Source: PFJX01 sp963713085
GTDB taxonomy: Bacteria > Pseudomonadota > Gammaproteobacteria > Burkholderiales > Thiobacillaceae
Assembly (NCBI GenBank): GCA_963713085.1
Contig: CAVQKQ010000009.1
Coordinates: 218,916 to 282,915, forward strand
Length of the DNA stretch: 64,000 nucleotides
Direction: 5' to 3'
Below the pieces are notes generated by a model. The model saw only the letters and a list, made by a program, of their open reading frames with translations. It was not told where the DNA came from and made no database searches. Shown here in pieces: positions 1 through 8,834 of this stretch (the stretch's first letter is position 1; the number at the start of each line of letters is the position of its first letter). The translations under genes and the position numbers were made by a program.

Positions 1-239
1 GCGTCTCCGGCGCCGGCCTGATCAAGGTGGTCATGACCGGCAAGCACGACGTGAAGCGGGTCACCATCGACCCTGCCCTGTTGGCCGACCAAGGCGAGGA
101 CGCCAAGGAGATGCTGGAAGATCTGGTGGCCGCCGCCGTCAACGACGCGGTACGCAAGGTGGAGGGCATGACCCAGGAAACGATGTCCGCCGCCACGGCG
201 GGCCTGCCTTTGCCGCCCGGCTTCAAGCTGCCCTTCTGA
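1..239 (+). CDS. YbaB/EbfC nucleoid-associated protein, C-terminal part
   Basis: The reading frame is open from the window edge (first full codon at 3) and ends at 239, so only the C-terminal ~78 residues are present. The segment GAGLIKVVMTGKHDVKRV followed by a DPALL..D.EMLEDLV..A.NDA helix is typical of the small YbaB/EbfC family, which binds DNA as a dimer. The real start lies upstream of the window. It sits directly before recR, the usual dnaX-ybaB-recR arrangement, which supports the call. Confidence 0.9.
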   Translation, partial: VSGAGLIKVVMTGKHDVKRVTIDPALLADQGEDAKEMLEDLVAAAVNDAVRKVEGMTQETMSAATAGLPLPPGFKLPF

Positions 240-254
240 AGGCCGCGAGTAGCG

Positions 255-293
255 AGTGGCAAGTAGCTACTTGTCCACCCACGACTTGCCACT
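255..293. repeat. Inverted repeat in the ybaB-recR gap
   Basis: AGTGGCAAGT (255-264) is the exact reverse complement of ACTTGCCACT (284-293), giving a 10-bp stem with a 19-base loop. A second perfect palindrome, CAAGTAGCTACTTG, lies at 260-273 and would compete with the first. There is no T-tract, so it is not an obvious terminator. It resembles short intergenic palindromic repeats. Confidence 0.6.
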
Positions 294-300
294 TGCAAGC

Positions 301-897
301 ATGAACCTGCCCGGCTCCCTCGGCACCCTCATCGAAGCCCTGCGCGTGTTGCCCGGGGTGGGGCCCAAGTCCGCCGCCCGCATGGCCTATCATCTGCTGC
401 AGCGGGACCGTAATGGGGCTGCGCGCCTGGCCGCCAGCCTGACCGCGGCCCTGGAGCGGCTGCATCATTGCGAGCGCTGCAACAACTTCAGCGAGACGAC
501 GGTATGCGATACCTGCGCCAGCCCCCGGCGCGACCCACGGCAATTGTGCGTGGTGGAGATGCCCGCCGACCTGAACCGGCTGGAAGAAACCCAGGCCTAC
601 AAAGGCTTGTATTTCGTGCTGATGGGCAGGCTGTCGCCGCTGGACGGCATCGGCCCCCGGGAGATCGGCCTGGAACGCCTGATCGAGCGCGCCCGGGACG
701 GGGTCACGGAAGAGGTGATCCTGGCCACCAACTTCACCAGCGAGGGGGAGGCCACCGCGCACTATGCCGGGGAATTGCTGAAGGCACGCGGCCTCAAGGT
801 CACCCGCATCGCCCGGGGCCTGCCCGCGGGAGGGGAACTGGAGCATGTGGACGGCATGACCATCGCCCAGGCCCTGCTGGACCGGCGCGCCGTTTGA
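301..897 (+). CDS. recR: Recombination mediator protein RecR
   Basis: 198-residue RecR, the partner of RecF/RecO in loading RecA during gap repair. The N-terminal helix-hairpin-helix reads LPGVGPKSAARMA. A four-cysteine zinc finger is visible (C57, C60, C69, C72), followed by a Toprim domain beginning LCVVEMPADL. The ATG at 301 is chosen because family members begin just before the L..LI.ALR.LPGVG segment; an in-frame GTG at 256 would add 15 atypical residues encoded by an inverted repeat. No clear ribosome binding site is seen. It lies downstream of ybaB, as in most Proteobacteria. Confidence 0.95.
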   Translation: MNLPGSLGTLIEALRVLPGVGPKSAARMAYHLLQRDRNGAARLAASLTAALERLHHCERCNNFSETTVCDTCASPRRDPRQLCVVEMPADLNRLEETQAYKGLYFVLMGRLSPLDGIGPREIGLERLIERARDGVTEEVILATNFTSEGEATAHYAGELLKARGLKVTRIARGLPAGGELEHVDGMTIAQALLDRRAV

Positions 898-905
898 AGC
901 ATGCC

Positions 906-2423
906 ATGACGACACCCGCAGACAAGACGGTCCTCGAGCTCCTGCTGGAGGAGATGAGCAAGGGCAGCGACTTCCCCGCCCTGTCCCAGACCATCACCGA
1001 GATCAACCGGGCGGTGGGCGACGAGAACACCCGGGCCAACCTTCTGACCAACATCATCCTGCGGGACGTTTCCCTCACCAAGAAACTGCTCAGGCTGGTC
1101 AATGCGGCCCACTACGGTTCCTTCGGCAGCCACCCCATCAGCACCATCTCCCGGGCGGTGGTGATCCTGGGATTCGACGCGGTACGCAACGCGGCGATCT
1201 CCCTGCTGCTGTTCGAACATTTGCGCGACTGCGCCCACGTGGACGAACTCAAGGGCGAGGCGGTGGACAGCTTCTACCGGGGCATCCTGGGGCGTCTGCT
1301 GGCCGCCGGCGCCGGGGTGAGGGACAGCGAGGAGGCCTTTATCAGCGCCCTGTTCCGGTCTTTGGGCCGGCTCATGGCGCGTTTCCATTTCTACGAAAAG
1401 ACCCAGCTTGTCGACCAGCTCATGGAGGAGGAACTGCTCAGCGAAGAGGCGGCGGCCTTGCGGGTATTCGGCGTGGACTACGACCAACTGGGCCTCGCCA
1501 TCGCCAAGCACTGGCATTTCCCGCCCACCCTACTGCATGCCATGTCGCCCCTGGGGAGCGAGATTCTCAAGCCGGCCACCTCGGACAGCGGGCGCCTTCA
1601 GGTGGTGGCCAACCTGGCCCGCGACCTGCATCGCAGCGTGGCGGGAAAAGAACCCGACGCCCAGGAACAGGCCATCGAGGCCCTCTACCTGCGCTACCGC
1701 GATGCGATCCAGATCAGCCGGGAGAGCCTGGTTGAAACCGCGATCAAGGCCGTGGAAACCCTGCGCAACGAGGCCACCATCCTGAGCGTGGACATCAGGA
1801 AGAGCACCACGCTGCCGTTGCGCCCCAGTAAAGCCGCCGAGAAACAGGAAGCCGAACTTCCTTCCTACGAGATGCCCTCGCCCGAAGCGGAGGTCGAGGA
1901 GAACGGCGACAACGATCCCACCACCGTCCTGGCCCAGGGCATGCAGGACATGACCGCCCTGCTGCTGGACGATTACCACTTGGCGGATGTATTCAAGATG
2001 GTGGCGGAACTGATGTTCCGCACCCAGCTGTTCGACCATGTCCTGGTCTGCGTCCTGGACCGGCCCACCCGTTCCCTGATCGGCCGGGTGGGCATGGGAC
2101 ACAATTCCCTGAGCTTGAAGGAGAACTTCCGCATCCCGCTGGCCTTCTCCCCCGACGTATTCCACGCCGCCACCGCCAAGGGCCAGGACATCCTGATTTC
2201 CGACGCCACCGCGGATAACATCCGTCCCCGCATCCCCGACTGGTATGTGCGGGCCGCCAACGCCCACGCTTTCCTGCTGCTGCCCATCGTGGTGGCGGGC
2301 AAGCCCCTGGCGCTAATCTATGCGGACCGGAAGAAGGAAGCCCTGAAAATTCCGTCCCAGGCCCTCGGCCTGATCAAGGCGCTGCGCAACCAAACCACCC
2401 TGGCCGTGCGCCAGAAAATTTGA
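906..2423 (+). CDS. HDOD-domain signalling protein
   Basis: 505-residue protein. Residues ~20-220 form an HDOD domain, a metal-lacking relative of HD phosphodiesterases (FPALSQTITEINRAVGDEN, LRLVNAAHYG, AVVILGFDAVRNAA). The C-terminal part (~345-500) looks like a GAF-type sensor (FDHVLVCVLDRPTRSLIGRVG, AFLLLPIVVAGKPLALIYADR). HDOD proteins usually act in signalling rather than catalysis; the ligand is unknown. It starts nine bases after recR and ends 17 bases before the chosen purB start, so it may be cotranscribed with both. Confidence 0.85.
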   Translation: MTTPADKTVLELLLEEMSKGSDFPALSQTITEINRAVGDENTRANLLTNIILRDVSLTKKLLRLVNAAHYGSFGSHPISTISRAVVILGFDAVRNAAISLLLFEHLRDCAHVDELKGEAVDSFYRGILGRLLAAGAGVRDSEEAFISALFRSLGRLMARFHFYEKTQLVDQLMEEELLSEEAAALRVFGVDYDQLGLAIAKHWHFPPTLLHAMSPLGSEILKPATSDSGRLQVVANLARDLHRSVAGKEPDAQEQAIEALYLRYRDAIQISRESLVETAIKAVETLRNEATILSVDIRKSTTLPLRPSKAAEKQEAELPSYEMPSPEAEVEENGDNDPTTVLAQGMQDMTALLLDDYHLADVFKMVAELMFRTQLFDHVLVCVLDRPTRSLIGRVGMGHNSLSLKENFRIPLAFSPDVFHAATAKGQDILISDATADNIRPRIPDWYVRAANAHAFLLLPIVVAGKPLALIYADRKKEALKIPSQALGLIKALRNQTTLAVRQKI

Positions 2424-2440
2424 AGCGAATGAGCGACATC

Positions 2441-3814
2441 ATGGATCTGACCACCCTCACTGCCCTCTCCCCTCTGGACGGCCGGTACCGCCGCAGCGGC
2501 GCCAGGCTCGCACCCTACTTCAGCGAATTCGGACTGATCCGCTACCGGGTCAAGGTGGAGATCGAATGGCTCAAGGCCCTGGCGGCGGAGCCGGCCATCG
2601 GCGAGGTGCCCGCGTTCCCGCCGGCCACCCTGGCCAAGCTGGATGCCGTGGCGAACGACTTTTCCCTGGCCGATGCCGAGGCGGTGAAGGCCCACGAAAA
2701 GGTCACCAACCACGATGTCAAGGCGGTGGAATATTTCCTCAAGGACAAGCTGGCCGGCAACGCCGCAATCACCCGGGTCAGCGAATTCATCCATTTTGCC
2801 TGTACCTCCGAGGACATCAACAACCTGTCCCACGCCCTGATGCTGCGGGACGCCCGCCGGGACGTGCTGCTGCCCGCCCTGGCCCAGGTGGAGGATCGCC
2901 TCACCGAACTGGCCGTGGACCTGGCCGACCTTCCCATGCTGGCCCGCACCCACGGCCAGCCGGCCAGCCCCACCACCCTGGGCAAGGAAATGGCCAACGT
3001 GGCCTATCGCCTGCGCCGGGGCATGGAATGCTTCGCCGACGTGGAATGCCTGGGCAAGATCAACGGCGCCGTGGGCAACTACAACGCCCACCTTGCGGCC
3101 TATCCCGGCTTCGACTGGGAAGGCTTCGCCCGCCGCTTCGTGACCGGGCTGGGACTCGGCTTCAATCCCTATACCATCCAGATCGAGCCCCATGACTACA
3201 TGGCCGAGCTGTATGACGCCTGCGCGCGCATCAACACGGTGCTCATCGACCTGGACCGGGACGTCTGGGGCTATGTCTCCCTGGGCTACTTCAAGCAGAA
3301 GCTGAAGGAAGGCGAGGTGGGCTCCTCCACCATGCCCCACAAGGTCAATCCCATCGACTTCGAAAACTCGGAGGGCAACCTGGGGATGGCCAATGCCCTG
3401 CTGCGCCACCTTTCGGAGAAACTGCCCATCTCCCGCTGGCAGCGGGATCTCACCGATTCCACGGTGCTGCGCAACATGGGCACCGCCCTGGGCTATGCCC
3501 TGCTGGGCTACGAAAGCCTGCTGCGTGGCCTCTCTAAACTGGAGGCCAATCCGGCCCGCCTGGCCGAGGACCTGGATCACAACTGGGAAGTCCTGGCCGA
3601 GCCCATCCAGACCGTGATGCGCCGCTATGGCCTTGAAAAACCCTACGAGCAGCTGAAAAAACTGACCCGGGGCCAGGAGGGCATCACCCAGGAAACCCTG
3701 GCCAAATTCATCATGGAACTGGCCATTCCCGACGAGGCCAAGCGGCATCTGCTGGACCTGACCCCGGCCGGCTATACCGGCATGGGCGCGGAACTGGCGC
3801 GGCGCATCAAATAG
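2441..3814 (+). CDS. purB: Adenylosuccinate lyase
   Basis: 457-residue PurB. It catalyses two fumarate-releasing steps of purine synthesis: SAICAR to AICAR and adenylosuccinate to AMP. The superfamily signature GSSTMPHKVNP is intact and the N-terminus LTALSPLDGRY matches the E. coli-like subgroup. The ATG at 2441 gives the usual family start and length. Upstream in-frame candidates are ATG 2429 and TTG 2420; the latter would overlap the preceding gene's stop. Confidence 0.97.
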   Translation: MDLTTLTALSPLDGRYRRSGARLAPYFSEFGLIRYRVKVEIEWLKALAAEPAIGEVPAFPPATLAKLDAVANDFSLADAEAVKAHEKVTNHDVKAVEYFLKDKLAGNAAITRVSEFIHFACTSEDINNLSHALMLRDARRDVLLPALAQVEDRLTELAVDLADLPMLARTHGQPASPTTLGKEMANVAYRLRRGMECFADVECLGKINGAVGNYNAHLAAYPGFDWEGFARRFVTGLGLGFNPYTIQIEPHDYMAELYDACARINTVLIDLDRDVWGYVSLGYFKQKLKEGEVGSSTMPHKVNPIDFENSEGNLGMANALLRHLSEKLPISRWQRDLTDSTVLRNMGTALGYALLGYESLLRGLSKLEANPARLAEDLDHNWEVLAEPIQTVMRRYGLEKPYEQLKKLTRGQEGITQETLAKFIMELAIPDEAKRHLLDLTPAGYTGMGAELARRIK

Positions 3815-3876
3815 CGCTTGAAACCCGGAAGCGCGTCCGCAAGTAAGAGACTTGAACCAACAATCGGGACACCGGC

Positions 3877-4734
3877 ATGGGCCAATTCGCATTTGACGTC
3901 GACGCAGGCAATTTCCAGCAGATCGTGATCGAGGGATCCCGCAAGGTTCCGGTCGTGGTGGACTTCTGGGCAGAGTGGTGCGGTCCCTGCAAGATGCTGA
4001 AGCCCATCCTGGAGAAGCTGGCGGAGGAGTACCAGGGCAAGTTCATCCTGGCCAAGGTCAACTCCGACCAGAACCAGGAACTGGCCGCCCAGTTCGCCGT
4101 GCGCGGCATTCCCAGCGTCAAGGCCGTGTTCAACGGCCAGGTGGTGGACGAGTTTTCCGGGGCCATTCCGGAAGGCGCGGTGCGGGAGTTTCTTGCCCGC
4201 ATCATCCCGTCCCCCGCCGATGAACTGCGCCACAAGGCCGCCGAACAGCGCGCCTCGGGCGACCTGCCCGGCGCCCTGCAAACCCTGGGCGAGGCCTCCC
4301 ATGCGGATCTCGAAAACGAGCAGATCCGTATCGACGCGGCCGAGATCCTTATGGACCTGGGCCAGCCGGAAGAGGCCAAGCGCCTGTTGGACGGCCTGGC
4401 CCCCGCCACCCTGATGGACGAGCGGCCCCAGCAGCTCCTGGCCAGGCTTTCCTTCCTCCTGGGCAGCCAAGTGGGCGGCGACGAACAGGGCCTGCGCGAC
4501 AGGATCGCCGCCGAGCCTAACGACATGCAGTCCCGCATGGATCTTGCCAACCTCCTGGTCGCCGCGGGCCGCCATCAGGAAGGTCTGGATCAGCTGCTGG
4601 AGATAGTACGCCTGGACCGCAACTGGAACGACGACGCGGCCCGCAAGGCGATTCTGGCGGTATTCAACCTGCTGGGGGGCCAGGGCGAACTGGTTTCCGC
4701 CTACCGGCGCAGGCTGGCCAGCGCCCTCAATTGA
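3877..4734 (+). CDS. cnoX: Thioredoxin-TPR protein, CnoX/YbbN family
   Basis: 285-residue protein with an N-terminal thioredoxin domain (~1-110) and a C-terminal TPR-like helical half. The active-site motif is WCGPC (C35, C38), so both redox cysteines are present. In E. coli CnoX the motif is incomplete and the protein mainly acts as a chaperedoxin that hands clients to GroEL or DnaK. Here a true thiol-disulfide activity is therefore likely in addition, which is inference. The gene stands alone 62 bases after purB. Confidence 0.9.
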   Translation: MGQFAFDVDAGNFQQIVIEGSRKVPVVVDFWAEWCGPCKMLKPILEKLAEEYQGKFILAKVNSDQNQELAAQFAVRGIPSVKAVFNGQVVDEFSGAIPEGAVREFLARIIPSPADELRHKAAEQRASGDLPGALQTLGEASHADLENEQIRIDAAEILMDLGQPEEAKRLLDGLAPATLMDERPQQLLARLSFLLGSQVGGDEQGLRDRIAAEPNDMQSRMDLANLLVAAGRHQEGLDQLLEIVRLDRNWNDDAARKAILAVFNLLGGQGELVSAYRRRLASALN

Positions 4735-4838
4735 CCCGGCTCGTTGGATCGGCCGCCATGTGTTGAAATCTTTCCAGGGTAGCGATCTTTACCGCCCTGG
4801 CCTATCCTGCGGAACGGTGCCAGGGGGGAATGAAGGCC

Positions 4839-5582
4839 ATGGGCAGCATTGCGTTTCGCCAAGCAAAACTCAAGGAACTCGCCGCTTTCGAGGTGTCCGG
4901 GCGGTTCGAGGACAACCTCTACCGCCTCACCTGCATCATCGGCGATATGCTGCGCGCGCGTCGGGTTTCCCTGATGCTGATGGATGCCACCCCCGGACAC
5001 GGTCCGCGGCTCAAGCTCATGGCACTCTACGGCGAATTGCCCGAGGCCGCCTGGAAGGAGGAACCCGCGCCGGGACACGGCATCGCCGGCAGGGTCATGG
5101 CCAGCGGCCAGCCTCTGCGCGTTACACGCCTGGAACGGTCCTGGCAGGCGGATGCCCGCCACCCTGGCGAACCCGCGAGCTTTATCGCATGCCCCATCCC
5201 CATCGCCGGCAAGCCCGCCGGGGTGCTGAACGTGAGCGACCCCATCGGCCGCAAGCTATTTTCCAGCGCCGACCTGGACTTGTGCGAACTGGCGGCCATG
5301 CTGGTGGGTCGCACTGTGCGGCTCGCGCGCATGGACCGGCTGCTGGACTCCCGCCTGGCGCAAATGGCCTTTGCCCTGGAGGGCTCGACGGATGCCATCG
5401 CGGTCACCTCCATCTCCGCCCACGAACCGGACAAGGTCTCGCGCATGCTGGCCAAGGCCTTCTACCGGGAAATGCGTCACTGCGGCTTCACCCCCAACCA
5501 GATCATCCACGCCGCCGGCGAGATCATTTCTGAACTGACCGGCAGCCTGAACCGGACCAAGCGGCGCCTGGACCGGGGTTAA
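4839..5582 (+). CDS. GAF-domain protein
   Basis: 247 residues from the ATG at 4839. That start has the strong ribosome binding site AGGGGGGA about nine bases upstream; an alternative ATG at 4830 lies too close to it. Residues ~15-165 look like a GAF sensor (LYRLTCIIGDML, GHGIAGRVMASGQPL, GVLNVSDPIG). The C-terminal ~85 residues are helical without a recognised output domain. The stop overlaps the stop of the convergent carbonic anhydrase-like gene in the shared TTAA at 5579-5582. Ligand and role are unknown. Confidence 0.8.
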   Translation: MGSIAFRQAKLKELAAFEVSGRFEDNLYRLTCIIGDMLRARRVSLMLMDATPGHGPRLKLMALYGELPEAAWKEEPAPGHGIAGRVMASGQPLRVTRLERSWQADARHPGEPASFIACPIPIAGKPAGVLNVSDPIGRKLFSSADLDLCELAAMLVGRTVRLARMDRLLDSRLAQMAFALEGSTDAIAVTSISAHEPDKVSRMLAKAFYREMRHCGFTPNQIIHAAGEIISELTGSLNRTKRRLDRG

Positions 5583-6106
5583 TCCAGGTATTCCCGGGCC
5601 AGCCTGACGTAATTGGCGGAGAGATAGCCGAAATAGGCCAGTTCCTCGTCGTTCAGCTGGCGCACCTTCCTGGCGGGGCGCCCCAGATAGAGCCATCCGG
5701 ACTTGAGCACCTGCCCCTCAGCCACCAGGCTGCCCGCCCCCAGCAGCACCCGGGACTCCACCACCGCCTTGTCCATCACCAGTGACCCCATGCCGATCAG
5801 GCATTCGTCCTGCAGGGTGCAACCGTGCAAGATCACGCCATGGCCCACGTTCACGTCGCAGCCTATGACCAGCGGCGAGCCCTTAGGATCGGCCACCCGG
5901 CGATGACTTACATGGAGCACGGCGCCGTCCTGGATGTTGGATCGCTCGCCAATGCGGATGAAATTCACGTCGCCACGGATCACCGCCTGGGGCCAGACCG
6001 AGACCTGGTCGGCCAGGTCCACGTCGCCAATCACCGTGGCGCTGGCATAGACGAACACATCCTTGCCCAATCTGGGGGTGAGCCCCCGATAAACTTCGAT
6101 GGCCAT
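5579..6106 (-). CDS. Gamma-carbonic anhydrase-like hexapeptide-repeat protein
   Basis: 175-residue left-handed beta-helix protein of the YrdA/PaaY group. Histidines in VLHVSH and NVGHGVILHG fit the trimeric zinc site of gamma-carbonic anhydrases. Enzymatic activity in this subgroup is not always demonstrated. The ATG at 6106 (MAIEVYRGL) is chosen because upstream in-frame ATGs add a segment not seen in the family. It is divergent from prlC, with 64 bases between the starts. Confidence 0.9.
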   Translation of the reverse strand: MAIEVYRGLTPRLGKDVFVYASATVIGDVDLADQVSVWPQAVIRGDVNFIRIGERSNIQDGAVLHVSHRRVADPKGSPLVIGCDVNVGHGVILHGCTLQDECLIGMGSLVMDKAVVESRVLLGAGSLVAEGQVLKSGWLYLGRPARKVRQLNDEELAYFGYLSANYVRLAREYLD

Positions 6107-6170
6107 GGCCTCTGGAAAAAAACGACAATGGCCGCAAGTATAGAACTCCATCCGTTCCCCTCCGGCGCCC

Positions 6171-8219
6171 ATGACCCCCCAGAATCCCCTCCTCGATTTC
6201 TCCGGACTGCCCCGCTACAGCGAAATCCGTCCCGAACACGTCACGCCGGCCGTCGATCAGTTGCTGGCCGAAGGCCGGGACTTGGTGGCCCGGCTGGTGG
6301 CCGAGGCCGGCGTCCCAAGCTGGGATGCCTTCGTGACTCCCATGGAAGACGCCAACGAACGCCTGGCCCGGGCCTGGGGCCAGGTCTCCCACCTGCACGC
6401 GGTGCTGGACGGCCCGGAACTGCGCGAGGCATACAACGCCAACCTGCCCAGGATTACCCAGTACCACGCCGAACTGGGTCAGCACGAGGGCCTGTTCCGC
6501 CGTTTCAAGGCCCTGTCCGCCAGCCCCGAGGCAAACACCCTGAGCCCCGCCCGCGCCAGGATCCTGGACAACGAGCTGCGCGACTTCCGCCTGGGTGGCG
6601 CGGAGCTGCCCGAGGATCAGAAGCCCCGCTTCATGGCGATCCAGGAGGAACTGGCCAAGCACTCCGCCAAGTTCGAGGAGAACCTGCTGGATGCCACCAA
6701 TGCCTGGAGCAAATACATTACCGACGAGGCCGAACTGGCCGGCCTGCCGGCAGATGCTTTGGCCATGTTCAGGGAGATGGCCCAGGCCGATGGCAAGCCC
6801 GGATACAAGCTCAACCTCCAGGCCCCCAGCTTCCTGCCCGTCATGCAGAACTGCGCCAACCAGGAACTGCGCGAGGAGATGTATCGGGCCTACACCACCC
6901 GCGCCTCCGAATTCGGCGCCGACGAGCTGGACAACACCGGCCTGATCGCCCGCATCCTGGAACTGCGCAGGGAGGCCGCCCACATGCTGGGCTTCGACAG
7001 CTACGCCCAGGTCTCCCTGGAACCCAAGATGGCCCAGACACCAGCCGAAGTGCTGGACTTCCTCAACGAGCTGGGACGCCGTGCCAAGCCCTACGCCGAG
7101 CAGGACATGGCCGAGCTGCGCACCTTCGCCGCCAAGCACCTGGCGTTGCCGGACTTACAGGCCTGGGATATCGCCTACGCCTCGGAGAAGCTGCGGGAGG
7201 CCCGCTACGCCTTCTCGGAAAACGAGGTGAAGCAGTATTTTCAGGAGCCCAGGGTGCTGGCCGGTCTGTTCCGGGTCATCGAGACCCTGTACGGTCTGGC
7301 GATCCGCCCCGACCAGGCCCCGGTATGGCACGAGGACGTCCGGTTCTACGCCCTCCACGACAAGGAAGGGCAACTGGTGGGCCAGTTCTACCTGGATCTG
7401 CACGCCCGGGACACCAAGCGGGGCGGGGCCTGGATGGACGACGCCATCACCCGGCGGCGGACCGACGGGGGCGTTCAGACCCCGGTGGCCTATCTCAACT
7501 GCAACTTCACCCGCCCCGTGGGGGGTAAGCCCGCCCTGCTCACCCACGACGAGGTCATCACCCTGTTCCACGAGTTTGGACACGGCCTGCACCACCTGAT
7601 GACCCGGGTGGAGGATCTGGGGGTGTCCGGCATCAATGGCGTGGAATGGGACGCGGTGGAGCTGCCCTCCCAGTTCATGGAGAACTTCTGCTGGGAATGG
7701 GGCGTGCTGAAGCACATGACCGCCCACGTGGACACCGGCGCGGCCCTACCCAAGGAACTGTTCGACAAGATGCTGGCGGCCAAGAACTTCCAGGCAGGCA
7801 TGCAGACCGTGCGCCAGATTGAATTCTCATTGTTCGACATGCACCTGCACCACGACCTGAAGCCAGGCCAGACCGCCCTGGATCTGCTGCGGGACATCCG
7901 CAGGCAGGTGGCCGTGGTGATTCCGCCGGACTACAACCGCTTCCCCAACAACTTCTCGCACATCTTCGCCGGCGGCTACGCGGCGGGCTACTACAGCTAC
8001 AAGTGGGCGGAAGTGCTGTCGTCGGACGCCTACAGCCTGTTCGAGGAAGAGGCCCAGAATCACGTGGACGGGGTGCTCAACCCGGAACTCGGCCACCGCT
8101 TCTGGAGCGAGATCCTGGCCCAGGGCGGCAGTCGCCCGGCCCTGGAATCCTTCAAGGCGTTCCGCGGGCGGGAGCCCACCATCGACGCCCTGCTGCGCCA
8201 TAATGGCATGGCCGGCTGA
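6171..8219 (+). CDS. prlC: Oligopeptidase A (M3 metallopeptidase)
   Basis: 682-residue cytoplasmic zinc peptidase that degrades oligopeptides, including cleaved signal peptides. The M3 metal-binding motif HEFGHGLHH starts at H467, with the glutamate-containing helix of the active site following (GINGVEWDAVELPSQFME). Length and ends fit the E. coli enzyme (680 aa). Confidence 0.96.
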   Translation: MTPQNPLLDFSGLPRYSEIRPEHVTPAVDQLLAEGRDLVARLVAEAGVPSWDAFVTPMEDANERLARAWGQVSHLHAVLDGPELREAYNANLPRITQYHAELGQHEGLFRRFKALSASPEANTLSPARARILDNELRDFRLGGAELPEDQKPRFMAIQEELAKHSAKFEENLLDATNAWSKYITDEAELAGLPADALAMFREMAQADGKPGYKLNLQAPSFLPVMQNCANQELREEMYRAYTTRASEFGADELDNTGLIARILELRREAAHMLGFDSYAQVSLEPKMAQTPAEVLDFLNELGRRAKPYAEQDMAELRTFAAKHLALPDLQAWDIAYASEKLREARYAFSENEVKQYFQEPRVLAGLFRVIETLYGLAIRPDQAPVWHEDVRFYALHDKEGQLVGQFYLDLHARDTKRGGAWMDDAITRRRTDGGVQTPVAYLNCNFTRPVGGKPALLTHDEVITLFHEFGHGLHHLMTRVEDLGVSGINGVEWDAVELPSQFMENFCWEWGVLKHMTAHVDTGAALPKELFDKMLAAKNFQAGMQTVRQIEFSLFDMHLHHDLKPGQTALDLLRDIRRQVAVVIPPDYNRFPNNFSHIFAGGYAAGYYSYKWAEVLSSDAYSLFEEEAQNHVDGVLNPELGHRFWSEILAQGGSRPALESFKAFRGREPTIDALLRHNGMAG

Positions 8220-8257
8220 AATCCTGTTCGCCGCGCCTAGTCACCAGACGGCCGGGA

Positions 8258-8288
8258 TTGCCGCCCCGGCCGGCAGCACTGCTAGAAT
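8258..8288 (+). promoter_or_regulatory. Possible sigma-70 promoter
   Basis: TTGCCG (8258-8263) and TAGAAT (8283-8288) are separated by 19 bases, slightly longer than optimal. They lie about 25-55 bases before the start of the DUF4124-glutaredoxin gene. A similar TAGAAT hexamer precedes uppP and thiD in this window. Confidence 0.35.
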
Positions 8289-8312
8289 GGTTGAAATGAC
8301 AGGAGAGTGGCT

Positions 8313-8801
8313 ATGCGCCGGATAGCAGTGATCGCCCTTTTGGGTTGTCTCGCCTTGAGTCTCGCGTGGGGGACGGATGTATTCCGCTGGGTGGATGAAC
8401 AAGGCGGCGTGCACTACTCGGACCAACCGCCACCCCTTTCCGCCAAGAAGGTACAAAAACTTTCCGGTAGGGGCAACGTGGTGGAAGTGGACAAGGAGTC
8501 CTTCGATACCAAGATGGCCAAGGCCCAGAACCCCGTGGTGCTGTACGCCAGCGACTGCGGACAATTTTGCGACGACGCCAAGGCTTATCTGCGCCAGCGC
8601 GGGGTGCCCTTCACCCTGAAAGACCCAAGCAAGGAACCGGAATACGCCGTGGAACTGAAGAAGCTGGTAGGGGCCATGGAAGTCCCCGTCATTGTCGCCG
8701 GCCAGTCCCATCAGAAAGGCTTTGAAGCCACATCCTGGGATACGCTGCTGGATGCGGCGGGCTATCCAAGAACACCGTTGATCCCAAGCTCGAGCCCCTG
8801 A
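8313..8801 (+). CDS. DUF4124 and glutaredoxin-like secreted protein
   Basis: 162-residue protein with a signal peptide (~1-20, IAVIALLGCLALSLAWG). A DUF4124 segment follows (VFRWVDEQGGVHYSDQPP), then a glutaredoxin-like domain (~62-150). The cysteine pair reads DCGQFCDDA, i.e. C-x3-C with a glycine after the first cysteine, instead of the usual CPYC. The start at 8313 has AGGAG seven bases upstream. It is likely a periplasmic thiol protein; the substrate is unknown. Confidence 0.85.
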   Translation: MRRIAVIALLGCLALSLAWGTDVFRWVDEQGGVHYSDQPPPLSAKKVQKLSGRGNVVEVDKESFDTKMAKAQNPVVLYASDCGQFCDDAKAYLRQRGVPFTLKDPSKEPEYAVELKKLVGAMEVPVIVAGQSHQKGFEATSWDTLLDAAGYPRTPLIPSSSP

Positions 8802-8834
8802 GTTATACCCTCACGAGAATACCCGGAGTAGTCC

